In this document: positions 1 to 9,011 of the stretch, piece by piece | How the letters are laid out: each line of letters starts with the position of its first letter | How positions within the stretch are numbered: position 1 is the first letter of the stretch | From: Pseudomonas cavernicola | GTDB lineage: Bacteria; Pseudomonadota; Gammaproteobacteria; Pseudomonadales; Pseudomonadaceae | NCBI RefSeq assembly: GCF_003596405.1 | Contig: NZ_QYUR01000002.1 | Location: forward strand, 2,062,501 to 2,126,500 | Length of the DNA: 64,000 nucleotides | Direction of reading: 5' to 3' | The notes under the pieces: generated by a model | What the model was told of the DNA's origin: nothing | Database searches by the model: none | The model's input: only the letters and a program-made list of their open reading frames with translations | Program-made: the position numbers and the translations under genes

Positions 1-745
1 TTACCTTCGCCTCGTTCTTCAGTTTCTCGACCAATTCAGCCACCGACTTGACCTTGATACCGGCAGTACGCGCGGCCGGTGCTTCGACTTTCAGGGTCTT
101 GACGGTGGACGCGGTGGAGACGCCCAGAGCATCCGGAGTGACAACCTCCAGCGGCTTCTTCTTGGCTTTCATGATGTTCGGCAGCGACGCATAACGCGGC
201 TCATTCAGGCGCAGGTCGGTGGTGACGATGGCCGGAAGGTTCAGGGCTACCGTCTGCAGGCCGCCATCGATTTCACGCGTGACATTAACCTTGTCGCCCG
301 CCACTTCGACCTTGGAGGCGAAGGTGCCTTGCGCGAAGCCGGTCAGGGCGCCGAGCATCTGGCCGGTCTGGTTGTTGTCGCTGTCGATGGCTTGCTTGCC
401 GAGGATCACCAGCTGCGGCTGCTCTTTGTCGACCACGGCTTTCAGCAGTTTGGCCACCGCGAGCGAGTTCAGCTCGTCATTGGTGTCGACCAGGATGGCG
501 CGATCAGCGCCCAGGGCCAGCGCCGTGCGCAGTTGCTCTTGAGCAGCGTTCGGGCCGATGGAGACGACGACGATTTCGCTAGCCACGCCCTTTTCTTTCA
601 GGCGCACAGCTTCTTCCACGGCGATTTCGCAGAAGGGGTTCATCGACATTTTGACGTTGGCGAGATCAACGCCGGAGTTGTCCGCTTTGACGCGAACCTT
701 GACGTTGTAGTCAACCACTCGTTTGACAGCTACAAGAACCTTCAT
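1..745 (-). CDS. etfB: Electron transfer flavoprotein beta subunit (3' end clipped)
   Basis: Read leftwards from an ATG at 745-743, the frame stays open to the window edge; 248 codons are present and the stop lies just outside. The start [20 protein letters not shown] and the stretch [18 protein letters not shown] are typical of EtfB, which is about 249 residues in Pseudomonas. With EtfA (expected to follow outside the window) it forms the soluble FAD/AMP heterodimer that takes electrons from acyl-CoA and other flavin dehydrogenases and passes them to ETF-ubiquinone oxidoreductase, encoded divergently at 1074. The shared 328-bp upstream region carries a palindrome matching the fatty-acid regulator PsrA. 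No damage is visible. Confidence 0.95.
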   Translation of the reverse strand, partial: MKVLVAVKRVVDYNVKVRVKADNSGVDLANVKMSMNPFCEIAVEEAVRLKEKGVASEIVVVSIGPNAAQEQLRTALALGADRAILVDTNDELNSLAVAKLLKAVVDKEQPQLVILGKQAIDSDNNQTGQMLGALTGFAQGTFASKVEVAGDKVNVTREIDGGLQTVALNLPAIVTTDLRLNEPRYASLPNIMKAKKKPLEVVTPDALGVSTASTVKTLKVEAPAARTAGIKVKSVAELVEKLKNEAKV

Positions 746-1073
746 GGATTCCTCGTTACTCTCCGGTGAATAAAGAATGTCGCCAAGACAAACCTGGCCG
801 GTGATGCACGTCAGCCGGAACCGACGGTCAGCCTATAGAATGGCCAGCGCAAAACCGCCCGTATCTTGACCGTATCGCCCATGCCGGTCAATACGACAAA
901 ATGGCCACTTATGAGCCGCGGACACCCGATTCTAGCAGGGGTTAACGAAATTCAAACAAACGTTTGTATTGGACCTGCCAAAGGCAGTAGATATAATGCG
1001 CCCGCACCGCTCAAGGAACGAGCCTAGTCCGCCAATATAAAACATCGAAAAGAGCCTGAGTAGGAGATAGCCT
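746..1073. promoter_or_regulatory. Divergent promoter region etfB / ETF-QO
   Basis: This 328-bp stretch between two divergent starts has no convincing gene. It must hold both promoters. The one clear element is the palindrome at 953-966. The ribosome-binding site of the rightward gene (AGGAG, 1062-1066) lies at its right edge. Confidence 0.6.
953..966. promoter_or_regulatory. PsrA-type operator
   Basis: The sequence is CAAAC-N4-GTTTG. This fits the PsrA consensus (G/C)AAAC-N2-4-GTTT(G/C), the TetR-family repressor of fatty-acid degradation in Pseudomonas that responds to long-chain acyl-CoA. From memory, PsrA controls the etf genes in P. aeruginosa, which suits a site between etfB and ETF-QO. 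Binding here is inference. Confidence 0.6.
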
Positions 1074-2738
<1,665 letters not shown>

Positions 2739-2759
2739 TTCAGTCACGGGTATGAAAAA

Positions 2760-2785
2760 GGGCTCCTTCGGGAGCCCTTTTTTTT
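2760..2785 (+). terminator. Rho-independent terminator of ETF-QO
   Basis: Stem GGGCTCC / GGAGCCC with a TTCG loop followed by eight T. It ends 8 bp before the left end of the IS3 element. Confidence 0.9.
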
Positions 2786-2845
2786 GCGCCTGTGTCTCGT
2801 CCTGAATAAGGTTTACACCTTCTGACCTATTTTCAGGAGGATGCA

Positions 2846-3247
2846 ATGGATTCGGGGGAAAGGCGCAGTCAGCGCGATTACACACTGACTTTTAAATTGG
2901 CGGTCGTCGATCAGGTCGAAAAAGGCGAACTGAGTTATAAAGAGGCTCAAAGGCGCTACGGGATTCAGGGCAAGTCAACGGTGCTGGTGTGGCTCCGCAA
3001 GCATGGTCGGCAGGACTGGAGCCAAGGTGCTTCCATTCGCATCCAGAGGAACTGCCCCATGGGCGAGCCAAATCTTCCGCTGACACCTGAGCAGCGAATC
3101 AAAGAGCTTGAAGAGAAACTCGCGCTGGCCAACCAGAAGGCCCAGTTCTTTGAAGCCGTCGTTGACGTTTTGAAGAACGATTACGGTGTTTCTGTCGTAA
3201 AAAAGCGACCCGGCAAGTCCTCTCCCAAGGGCAAGTCAAAGACCTGA
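2846..3247 (+). CDS. IS3-family transposase OrfA
   Basis: A 133-residue protein with an N-terminal helix-turn-helix of the transposase_8 type (YTLTFKLAVVDQVEKGELSY, then YGIQGKSTVLVWLRKHG) that binds the element ends. A leucine-zipper-like helix follows (EQRIKELEEKLALANQKAQF, residues about 82-101) for multimerisation. AGGAGG lies just upstream of the ATG. Translation of orfB requires a -1 slip near its 3' end. Confidence 0.9.
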   Translation: MDSGERRSQRDYTLTFKLAVVDQVEKGELSYKEAQRRYGIQGKSTVLVWLRKHGRQDWSQGASIRIQRNCPMGEPNLPLTPEQRIKELEEKLALANQKAQFFEAVVDVLKNDYGVSVVKKRPGKSSPKGKSKT

Positions 3248-4068
3248 GCATCACCAGGGCTTGCCAATTCATGGGGATCTCCCGTCAGGCGTATTACAAG
3301 CGCAACCGGGCTTATGACGCTCGAGTCAGCCATAACCAGCAGGTGATGGGGTTTGTGCTGGAAACACGACGTCAGCAACCAAGGCTCGGCACTCGCAAGC
3401 TGCACAGCCTCATGCACGCTAAACCCGATGCGGCCTTGAAAGTCGGTCGGGATCGGCTATTCGATATTTTGAGAGATCGCCGGCAATTGGTTCCCCGCAA
3501 GCGGGCGTACCACAAAACTACCGACAGCCATCATCGCTTCCGCCGCCACCCCAACTTGCTCAAGGCGGGCCCGGAGCAAGTCGTCGCCACAGGCCCCGAG
3601 CAAGTCTGGGTGGCCGACATAACGTACCTGCCGACCCAGCAGAGCGTCGCTTATCTAAGCCTGGTAACCGACGCGTACTCGCGCAAAATCGTGGGGCATC
3701 ATGTGCACGAAAGCCTGCACACCACCTCCGTAATCCAAGCGCTGAAGAAAGCCCTCAAGCAGAGAAGAACCGGCCAGCCGTTGATGCATCACTCGGATCG
3801 AGGCGTTCAATACTGCTCCGAGCTTTACCAGCGGCTGCACGCCAAACATGGCATCACATGCTCGATGACAGACGGCTACGACTGTTATCAGAACGCTCTG
3901 GCCGAGCGAGTGAATGGGATCTTGAAAACCGAGTTTCTGCTACACCGGCCGAAGGATCTCGCGGAGGCAACCCGGATGATTGATGAGTCAGTGTTGATCT
4001 ACAACAGCAAACGGCCCCATCTTGCTTTGCAATACAAAACGCCCAATGCGGTGCATCGGGCGTTTTGA
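3199..4068 (+). CDS. IS3-family transposase OrfB (DDE integrase), expressed by -1 frameshift
   Basis: The catalytic half has the DDE residues of the rve/integrase fold: D in VWVADITYL, D in HHSDRGVQY and E in NALAERVNG, followed by the family motif YNSKRPHLAL. The orfB frame is -1 relative to orfA and has no good start of its own near the overlap. The heptamer AAAAAAG at 3199-3205 is read A AAA AAG in orfA, the classic IS3 slippery site, so an OrfAB fusion is the likely transposase. Independent initiation at the ATG at 3271 is a weaker alternative. No disabling mutation is seen. Confidence 0.9.
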   Translation, partial: KKATRQVLSQGQVKDLSITRACQFMGISRQAYYKRNRAYDARVSHNQQVMGFVLETRRQQPRLGTRKLHSLMHAKPDAALKVGRDRLFDILRDRRQLVPRKRAYHKTTDSHHRFRRHPNLLKAGPEQVVATGPEQVWVADITYLPTQQSVAYLSLVTDAYSRKIVGHHVHESLHTTSVIQALKKALKQRRTGQPLMHHSDRGVQYCSELYQRLHAKHGITCSMTDGYDCYQNALAERVNGILKTEFLLHRPKDLAEATRMIDESVLIYNSKRPHLALQYKTPNAVHRAF

Positions 4069-4110
4069 GTGACGCAGGTGTCAACCTATTTCAGGACTAG
4101 ACACTGTCAT

Positions 4111-4680
4111 TTAGTCCGGTTGCGGACCTATGGGAAAGAACTGCCCGGCGCTCCACACGCCCAACCAGCCCTGACCATCGATCTCGCGCGGCACGGCCAG
4201 CTCGACCAACTGATAGAACACGTTGCGGTGAATCAACGCTTCAAGATTGGCCCGCACATGCACATAGGGCGCAGGCTCCTGAGTGAGCGGATCGAGCTCA
4301 ACCCGCAGCAGGTGTTCTGCACCAGCAACAGTTTCATCCTCCACATTGGTGGCAAAGCGCAGTACCTGCTCTTCACCTTCGCCTTCCACCTGCACACTGA
4401 TGGCAACAAACGGCGCATCATCGACCTTGATCCCGACCTTCTCCACCGGCGTGATCAAGAAGTAGGCATCGCCGTCACGACGAATGATCGTGGAAAACAG
4501 CCGCACCATTGGCTTACGACCGATTGGCGTCCCCAGGTAAAACCAAGTGCCATCGCGGGCAATACGCATGTCGATATCGCCACAGAATGGCGGGTTCCAC
4601 AGGTGTACCGGCGGCCGCCCCTTTTTCTCGGTCTTGGGAATCTGCGCTAACAAATCACCAGCCTTGCCTGGATCACTCAT
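4111..4680 (-). CDS. DUF1285 domain protein
   Basis: A 189-residue protein with no signal peptide. Sequence around PPVHLWNPPFCGDIDMRI and GTWFYLGTPIGRKPMVRLF matches the DUF1285 family found next to the etf genes in Pseudomonas. Structures of this family show two small barrel-like domains; its function is not established. It is co-directional with the lipoprotein gene to its right (12-bp gap), so the two may be co-transcribed. The IS3 element lies 7 bp beyond its stop and may have separated it from its natural terminator. Confidence 0.85.
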   Translation of the reverse strand: MSDPGKAGDLLAQIPKTEKKGRPPVHLWNPPFCGDIDMRIARDGTWFYLGTPIGRKPMVRLFSTIIRRDGDAYFLITPVEKVGIKVDDAPFVAISVQVEGEGEEQVLRFATNVEDETVAGAEHLLRVELDPLTQEPAPYVHVRANLEALIHRNVFYQLVELAVPREIDGQGWLGVWSAGQFFPIGPQPD

Positions 4681-4692
4681 ACCCTCTTCCTC

Positions 4693-5295
4693 TTAATCAC
4701 TCAGCCCCAACAGGCGGCGAGCGTAATCCTGCAGTGGCGGGCCAAGCAGATCATCCGGCCTGGCATCGTAGAACGTCAGAAAACCGCCACGACTGCGAAT
4801 GCGTGCAGCGTCCACCAAGTAGCGGGTATTGGTTTCGATCAACATCAGCTGGATCACACTGTGGTCTACCCCCAGTCGATCCAATCCCTCCTGATCCTCC
4901 CAGTCTTCCGCGGTGCCGATCCGGTCATCGGCATTCGCAAAACGGGCATACAACAGATAATGCGCGCCAACAGCCCGCGCCTGGCTCAGCGACTCTTCCA
5001 ACCCGGCTGGGTTGCGCGCGCGCCGCACCATAGGGAAATACTCGACAAAACCGTCGAACGCCTCCTCCGCCACCACATTCGGCCGCGGATAGGCATTACC
5101 TGGTGGCACGAAATGCCCTTGAGCGATGTAGATAAAAGAGTCCGGCTGCAACCGCCATGGACTGGCCCGCCGGGTTTCGCTGTGATCGAGAAAACCCGCA
5201 TCACTCAATTGATAGAGAGCACCATCGGTCAAGTCGCTGACCTTCATACAGCCGCCTAGGGCCATTAGCGTCAGCAGTAAAATCAGGCTACGCAT
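4693..5295 (-). CDS. DUF4823 lipoprotein
   Basis: A 200-residue protein starting MRSLILLLTLMALGGC, a signal peptide ending in a lipobox with Cys16, so it should be lipid-anchored in the envelope. The body (SFIYIAQGHFVPPGNAYPRP, GAHYLLYARFANADDR) fits the DUF4823 family, whose function is unknown. It lies just upstream of the DUF1285 gene in the same direction. Confidence 0.85.
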   Translation of the reverse strand: MRSLILLLTLMALGGCMKVSDLTDGALYQLSDAGFLDHSETRRASPWRLQPDSFIYIAQGHFVPPGNAYPRPNVVAEEAFDGFVEYFPMVRRARNPAGLEESLSQARAVGAHYLLYARFANADDRIGTAEDWEDQEGLDRLGVDHSVIQLMLIETNTRYLVDAARIRSRGGFLTFYDARPDDLLGPPLQDYARRLLGLSD

Positions 5296-5385
5296 CGCAG
5301 TTCTCCGGACGCCAGTGACGGAAAACCGGCGGATAGCGCCTCATTGCAGCTTCCGCGCCATCCCCTGAGATTCTCAGCAATAGCC

Positions 5386-6180
5386 TCACAAACCGCGCTG
5401 CCATTCCTGCCATAGGTGAGCCTGTTGTGGCTGTTCGATGGCCTGCCGCACCTGCACCAGCATGCGCGCCTTATCCGCCCCAAGATTGCCCTTGAGCACC
5501 AGATAATTGGAAGCATGGTCACTACGGAACACCGTGTCCTTCAGCTCCAGGCCTTGCAGCAGGCGCTCAACCTCGACGAACAAGTCATGCTGACTGAGCG
5601 CCTCATAGTCAGCAAAATTCTCGCGGAACCGCGCCTCTCCCTGCGGAAAGCTGACCACCAAAGTCGAGAGAAACTCCGGCTGCGCGGCATTCATCAGACG
5701 CGCAGAACTGTCCGCATGCTGCTCGCTCAGAGTCTTGCCACCCAGACCGTTAAGAATCATCACCGAACGGCTAATACCCGCCTGGCCGAGCTTATCCAGC
5801 GCGCTCAGCGTCGACTCGAAGGTCTCACCCTTGTTGACCCGCGCCAGCACCTCATCATCGCCAGACTCGGCACCGACATAGGCCATCTTCAGCCCGGCAT
5901 CGGCCAGCTCCTTGAGCTCTTCGACCGACTTTTTGCGCAAATTGCGCGGCAGGCAATAGCTGGAAACACGATCGACTTCTGGTAGGTGCTCACGAATCGC
6001 CGAAAGGATTTTCAGCAATCGGCGGGTCGGCAAGATCAAGGCATCGCCGTCGGCAAGAAAGACTCGCTGAACGATCAGTTGCTCGCCGCAACGGCGGATC
6101 TCCTCCAGCACCTCGGCCTCATCGCGGGCGCGGAATTTCTTCTGCGGCGCCGTGTACATCTCATTGTTAGTTACCCCCAA
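5386..6180 (-). pseudogene. Radical-SAM protein lacking its 4Fe-4S motif (5'-truncated)
   Basis: The 264-residue frame matches the body of a B12-independent radical-SAM family: MYTAPQKKFRARDEAEV directly follows where CxxxCxxC normally sits, and YVGAESGDDEVL is the usual SAM-contact strand. Relatives have roughly 35-40 further N-terminal residues ending in the three-cysteine loop; here they are absent and the sequence upstream of about 6168 is unrelated. Without the cluster the enzyme cannot cleave S-adenosylmethionine. The break coincides with the start of the accessory region, so it probably marks a rearrangement point. The C-terminal part looks undamaged. Confidence 0.75.
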
Positions 6181-6465
6181 GACACCCCAAAATCGCCTTT
6201 CTCTTTCATGCGCGTTGAATCATAAGGTTTTTTTATTGGGCATATCTTAGGAGTATCAATCCTGGCTGGTCCTAAATCTCCGACCTGCATTTCCGACAAG
6301 CGGCATCCCTCGTAGCCCGATTGCGAGGACGAAGCGCCGTCGTTAGCCGGGGCTTCGAAGCAGATCAGTTCGGGTCAGCATCTGCTAAGAATGCCTTAAG
6401 CTCGTCGTTGACTCGAGCTAGGAGTTCGTCCGTGCTGGCGAACCCTCCTTTCCACAGATACGTCA
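6181..6465. other. Intergenic patch without a supportable gene
   Basis: It lies between the radical-SAM break and the IS1182 remnant. The minus strand carries a short C-terminal-looking stretch (FASTDELLARVNDELKAFL, stop near 6372) with no identifiable start. A fragment related to the Pseudomonas GTAGCCCG-type dispersed repeat is near 6313. Confidence 0.4.
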
Positions 6466-6709
6466 GGGCAAGAAGCGATAGGGGGGCTGTTTATCCGGGG
6501 TCTCGTTGAGCCGCACCTCGATATCCTTAAGCTATTGCATCTTGGCTTTCAAGGTCGCGATTTTTTCGTGCAGGCGTTCGGCTTTGGCCTGCGCGACTGC
6601 AGGTTCCTGGCGGACTGCGGTATTGAGCGCCGTCAGGTAACGGTTGATGCTGGATTCAATCTCCGCCATTCGCCGCTGGAGCTTGTTGCCTGTTGGTGAG
6701 AGATTGTGA
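6466..6709 (-). pseudogene. IS1182-family transposase remnant
   Basis: The minus strand encodes KLQRRMAEIESSINRYLTAL followed by a Q/E/A/K-rich helix (AQAKAERLHEKIATLKAKM), the coiled-coil segment in the middle of IS1182-type transposases. A TAG at 6534-6532 interrupts the frame; related sequence (LKDIEVRLNETPDKQ) continues beyond it. Neither the N- nor C-terminal catalytic parts are present, so this is a decayed fragment. Confidence 0.55.
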
Positions 6710-6716
6710 TGAATCG

Positions 6717-7010
6717 TTATTCTTCAGAGGAGTTGTGGGTCAGGTTCGCAATAGTCTCCCTTCGAATTTTGTTCAAGAGGTCGTCCAAAGAGAGGCCGGG
6801 CTCTTTAAGTAGAAATCCGGTGGCGAGAATACTCATGGGGTGTACACCCATCACCGTTGCAATCTTTTCTATTTTCTCAAGCGAAGGGCTCTTCAACCCG
6901 CGCTCAATACTGCTGATGTAGCTCTGGCTGGCTCCCACCCCCTCCTGGGGCAGTTCTTTGCGTTCCCTCATTCGCCTGATGGCTTCACCAAATGCTTGTT
7001 TCAGTTCCAT
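6717..7010 (-). CDS. XRE-family helix-turn-helix regulator
   Basis: A 97-residue protein from the ATG at 7010. A phage-repressor-like helix-turn-helix covers residues about 8-62 (FGEAIRRMRERKELPQEGVG, then SQSYISSIERGLKSPSLEKI), with a short hydrophilic C-terminal tail. A TTG at 7025 would add five residues. There is no recognisable toxin partner beside it. Such solitary regulators are common in islands; the target is unknown. Confidence 0.75.
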   Translation of the reverse strand: MELKQAFGEAIRRMRERKELPQEGVGASQSYISSIERGLKSPSLEKIEKIATVMGVHPMSILATGFLLKEPGLSLDDLLNKIRRETIANLTHNSSEE

Positions 7011-7212
7011 TTGCCGATCTCGCAAAAGGAACGATGAAGCCTTTCGTGCCCGAAAAGCGCTATGCTCTATAGAGCATTATTGCTGAAACGAAACCATTTA
7101 CCGAACACCGGAGCGTCGATCGGGCCGCAGGTTGCCTTGTTCGGTGAGTTTCCGCATCGGTTGGCCGGTGCTTCCACGTCATAGATAGATACTTTTGATT
7201 CAAGGAGCACGA

Positions 7213-7995
7213 ATGTCCGACATGCCTCTGGCGGCTAAGATTCCAATACCCAGGGATCGCAACGGTATCCAAGTGATCGCGCGCGCAGCGGAGATACTTC
7301 GTGCGTTGGAAGGTGCCGTGGACGGGGTGGGTGTCGGTGAGCTCGCGAGCCGCGTGAAGCTATCCCGGAGCACAGTTGATCGAATCGTGGCCGCGCTTGC
7401 GAAAGAGGAGCTTCTGATACCCGCAGCGAGAAAAGCTAGTGTGAAGCTGGGCCCTGCACTGATTCGTTTGGGAGCTTCGGCCCAGACCTGTGTAGATCAG
7501 GTTGCGAAGCCGGTAATGGAGGAGCTCTCACGTGCATTGAATGAAACCGTCGAGCTGTCCATCTTGAGCAATGGTACGGCCGTGGTCATTCAGCAAATCA
7601 CGGCGGCTCATCGCCTCCAAGCGGTGTCGACGGTTGGTGAGAGCTTTCCGTTGCATTGCTCCGCCAGCGGCAAAGCCCTGTTGGCACTGCTCAATGCACA
7701 TCAGCTTGCGCGCCATTTGAAGCTTGCGTTCACTCAGCGGCTCTTCGACAACGCGCAGTTGGAGGCGGACCTTGAGCAAGTCAGGCGGGAGCAGGTTGCT
7801 TGGGACTTTGAGGAGCATCAGATCGGGGTGTGCGCCTTGGCTACTGCGTTTCTCGATCTGCAAGGGTATGCATACGCACTTTCGATACCAGTGCCGACAG
7901 CGCGCTTCAGGGAGAAGATGTTGGAGCTGACACCTCCATTACTAGCTGCACGCGAGAGTCTGCTGCGCTTGGTAAGCGGTCGCGCACGCACATAG
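7213..7995 (+). CDS. IclR-family transcriptional regulator
   Basis: A 260-residue protein. An N-terminal winged helix-turn-helix (VIARAAEILRALEG, ELASRVKLSRSTVDRIVAAL; residues about 20-75) is followed by the IclR effector-binding domain (SFPLHCSASGKALLAL, residues about 138-153, a hallmark stretch). AAGGAG at 7202-7207 selects the ATG at 7213 over upstream codons. IclR proteins usually control an adjacent catabolic operon, but no such operon is next to it, so its targets have probably been lost or lie elsewhere. Confidence 0.88.
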   Translation: MSDMPLAAKIPIPRDRNGIQVIARAAEILRALEGAVDGVGVGELASRVKLSRSTVDRIVAALAKEELLIPAARKASVKLGPALIRLGASAQTCVDQVAKPVMEELSRALNETVELSILSNGTAVVIQQITAAHRLQAVSTVGESFPLHCSASGKALLALLNAHQLARHLKLAFTQRLFDNAQLEADLEQVRREQVAWDFEEHQIGVCALATAFLDLQGYAYALSIPVPTARFREKMLELTPPLLAARESLLRLVSGRART

Positions 7996-8118
7996 TCATT
8001 TCGGCATGGATACTTGCGGGGAAGGCGGTCTCGCGTGTGCGGCGAGCTATTTACCGGTACGAAATAAGTGACTCTAGTTGAGATCGACCAGAAAACCTCG
8101 CGGCGGAGGGATGAATAC

Positions 8119-8331
8119 ATGACGATGCCCCATGAGCGTACTAGATCCGTTATCCAGACACGGGAGTTCCTGATGGAGCTGAGCCGGGATTCGACTCTGC
8201 CAGAATCTGTGCGTGGCGAGGCACGGAGGCTTCTGCGTCACTTTCCTTCAAAGGATGATCTAATTTTAGCGGGTAGGCTCGAAGAGCAACACCCATTTGG
8301 ACCGGTGTTCAGTTCAACAATCGACGGGTGA
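8119..8331 (+). CDS. BPSL0761-family small protein
   Basis: A 70-residue protein starting MTMPHERTRSVIQTREFLMEL and continuing LPESVRGEARRLLRHFPSKD. It resembles a widespread family of uncharacterised Pseudomonas/Burkholderia proteins known as BPSL0761. GGAGGG at 8105-8110 selects the ATG at 8119. Function is unknown; relatives often sit in mobile or accessory regions. Confidence 0.65.
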   Translation: MTMPHERTRSVIQTREFLMELSRDSTLPESVRGEARRLLRHFPSKDDLILAGRLEEQHPFGPVFSSTIDG

Positions 8332-8437
8332 CAGATGCCCGCAAATCTGTTGCCCGCGCTTTTGCGGGCTGTCTTCTCTGTTGGCCCTGCTAGGGGTTAG
8401 CGTGCTCTATTCGTGGGGGGATCACCGGTCTAACCCC

Positions 8438-8836
8438 GTGAATGAGATCCCAAGTGAGGTATTGATTGCTTGGTGTAACGGGGACGCCGAGGCGCGTTAC
8501 TCGCTCGCGGCCTCATTCGTCTCGTTCAAGCACTGTGCCGAAGAGAATGGTCCTCTGGCCTGGTCCGAACAGGCAAGAGCGCTGCTTGCCCATGCGCCGG
8601 ACCCTAGAAGCGTGCTGGTGAATTTCGTAAATCGGTTCAAACCGATGAGCTGGAGTGGCTCGCGCGCTTCACTGATGGAGGCGAATACGCGCTTGCTCGA
8701 TGACGCGCAGATTATGATTCCCGCAGCACTTCTGCCATATGTGGCGGAAGCTAAGGATCTATTGTCACGAGAGATCGCCAATGAGCGACAGTCCGAGACC
8801 GAGAGGGATCAAGTCAGAGACGAGCGGTTCGAATGA
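8438..8836 (+). pseudogene. C-terminal fragment of a large accessory protein
   Basis: The frame encodes PSEVLIAWCNGDAEARYSL, GPLAWSEQARALLAHAPD and a charged tail (ETERDQVRDERFE). I associate this with the C terminus of a large uncharacterised Pseudomonas protein. No N-terminal part and no convincing start are present, and the preceding sequence shares the frame only by chance. It is best read as a remnant left by an earlier rearrangement. Confidence 0.45.
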
Positions 8837-9011
8837 GTCTGGCGCTCGGCGCAGTAACGGATCGAAAAAAGCTACCGGTAGCCATGCAATTTCCGCTCTT
8901 GGCCGGTTCTGATAGCTCGTTACCGGCAGCTACCGACCCATTATAGGTAGTCGCATGCTGGCGATGGCTGGCCAGCATGCGGTCTCTCAAACTCAAAACT
9001 AACCGGCAGAG

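Larger units (their letters stand above)
2793..4103 (+). mobile_element. Complete IS3-family insertion sequence
   Basis: A 1311-bp element. The left end begins TGTCTCGTCCTGAA and the right end, reverse-complemented, begins TGTCTAGTCCTGAA; similarity continues for about 25 bp as imperfect terminal inverted repeats. The trinucleotide CTG lies immediately outside both ends (2790-2792 and 4104-4106), consistent with a 3-bp target duplication. Inside are orfA and orfB in the -1 arrangement with an A6G slippery site. It sits between the ETF-QO terminator and the DUF1285 gene, so no gene is broken. All parts are intact, so it may be active. Confidence 0.92.
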
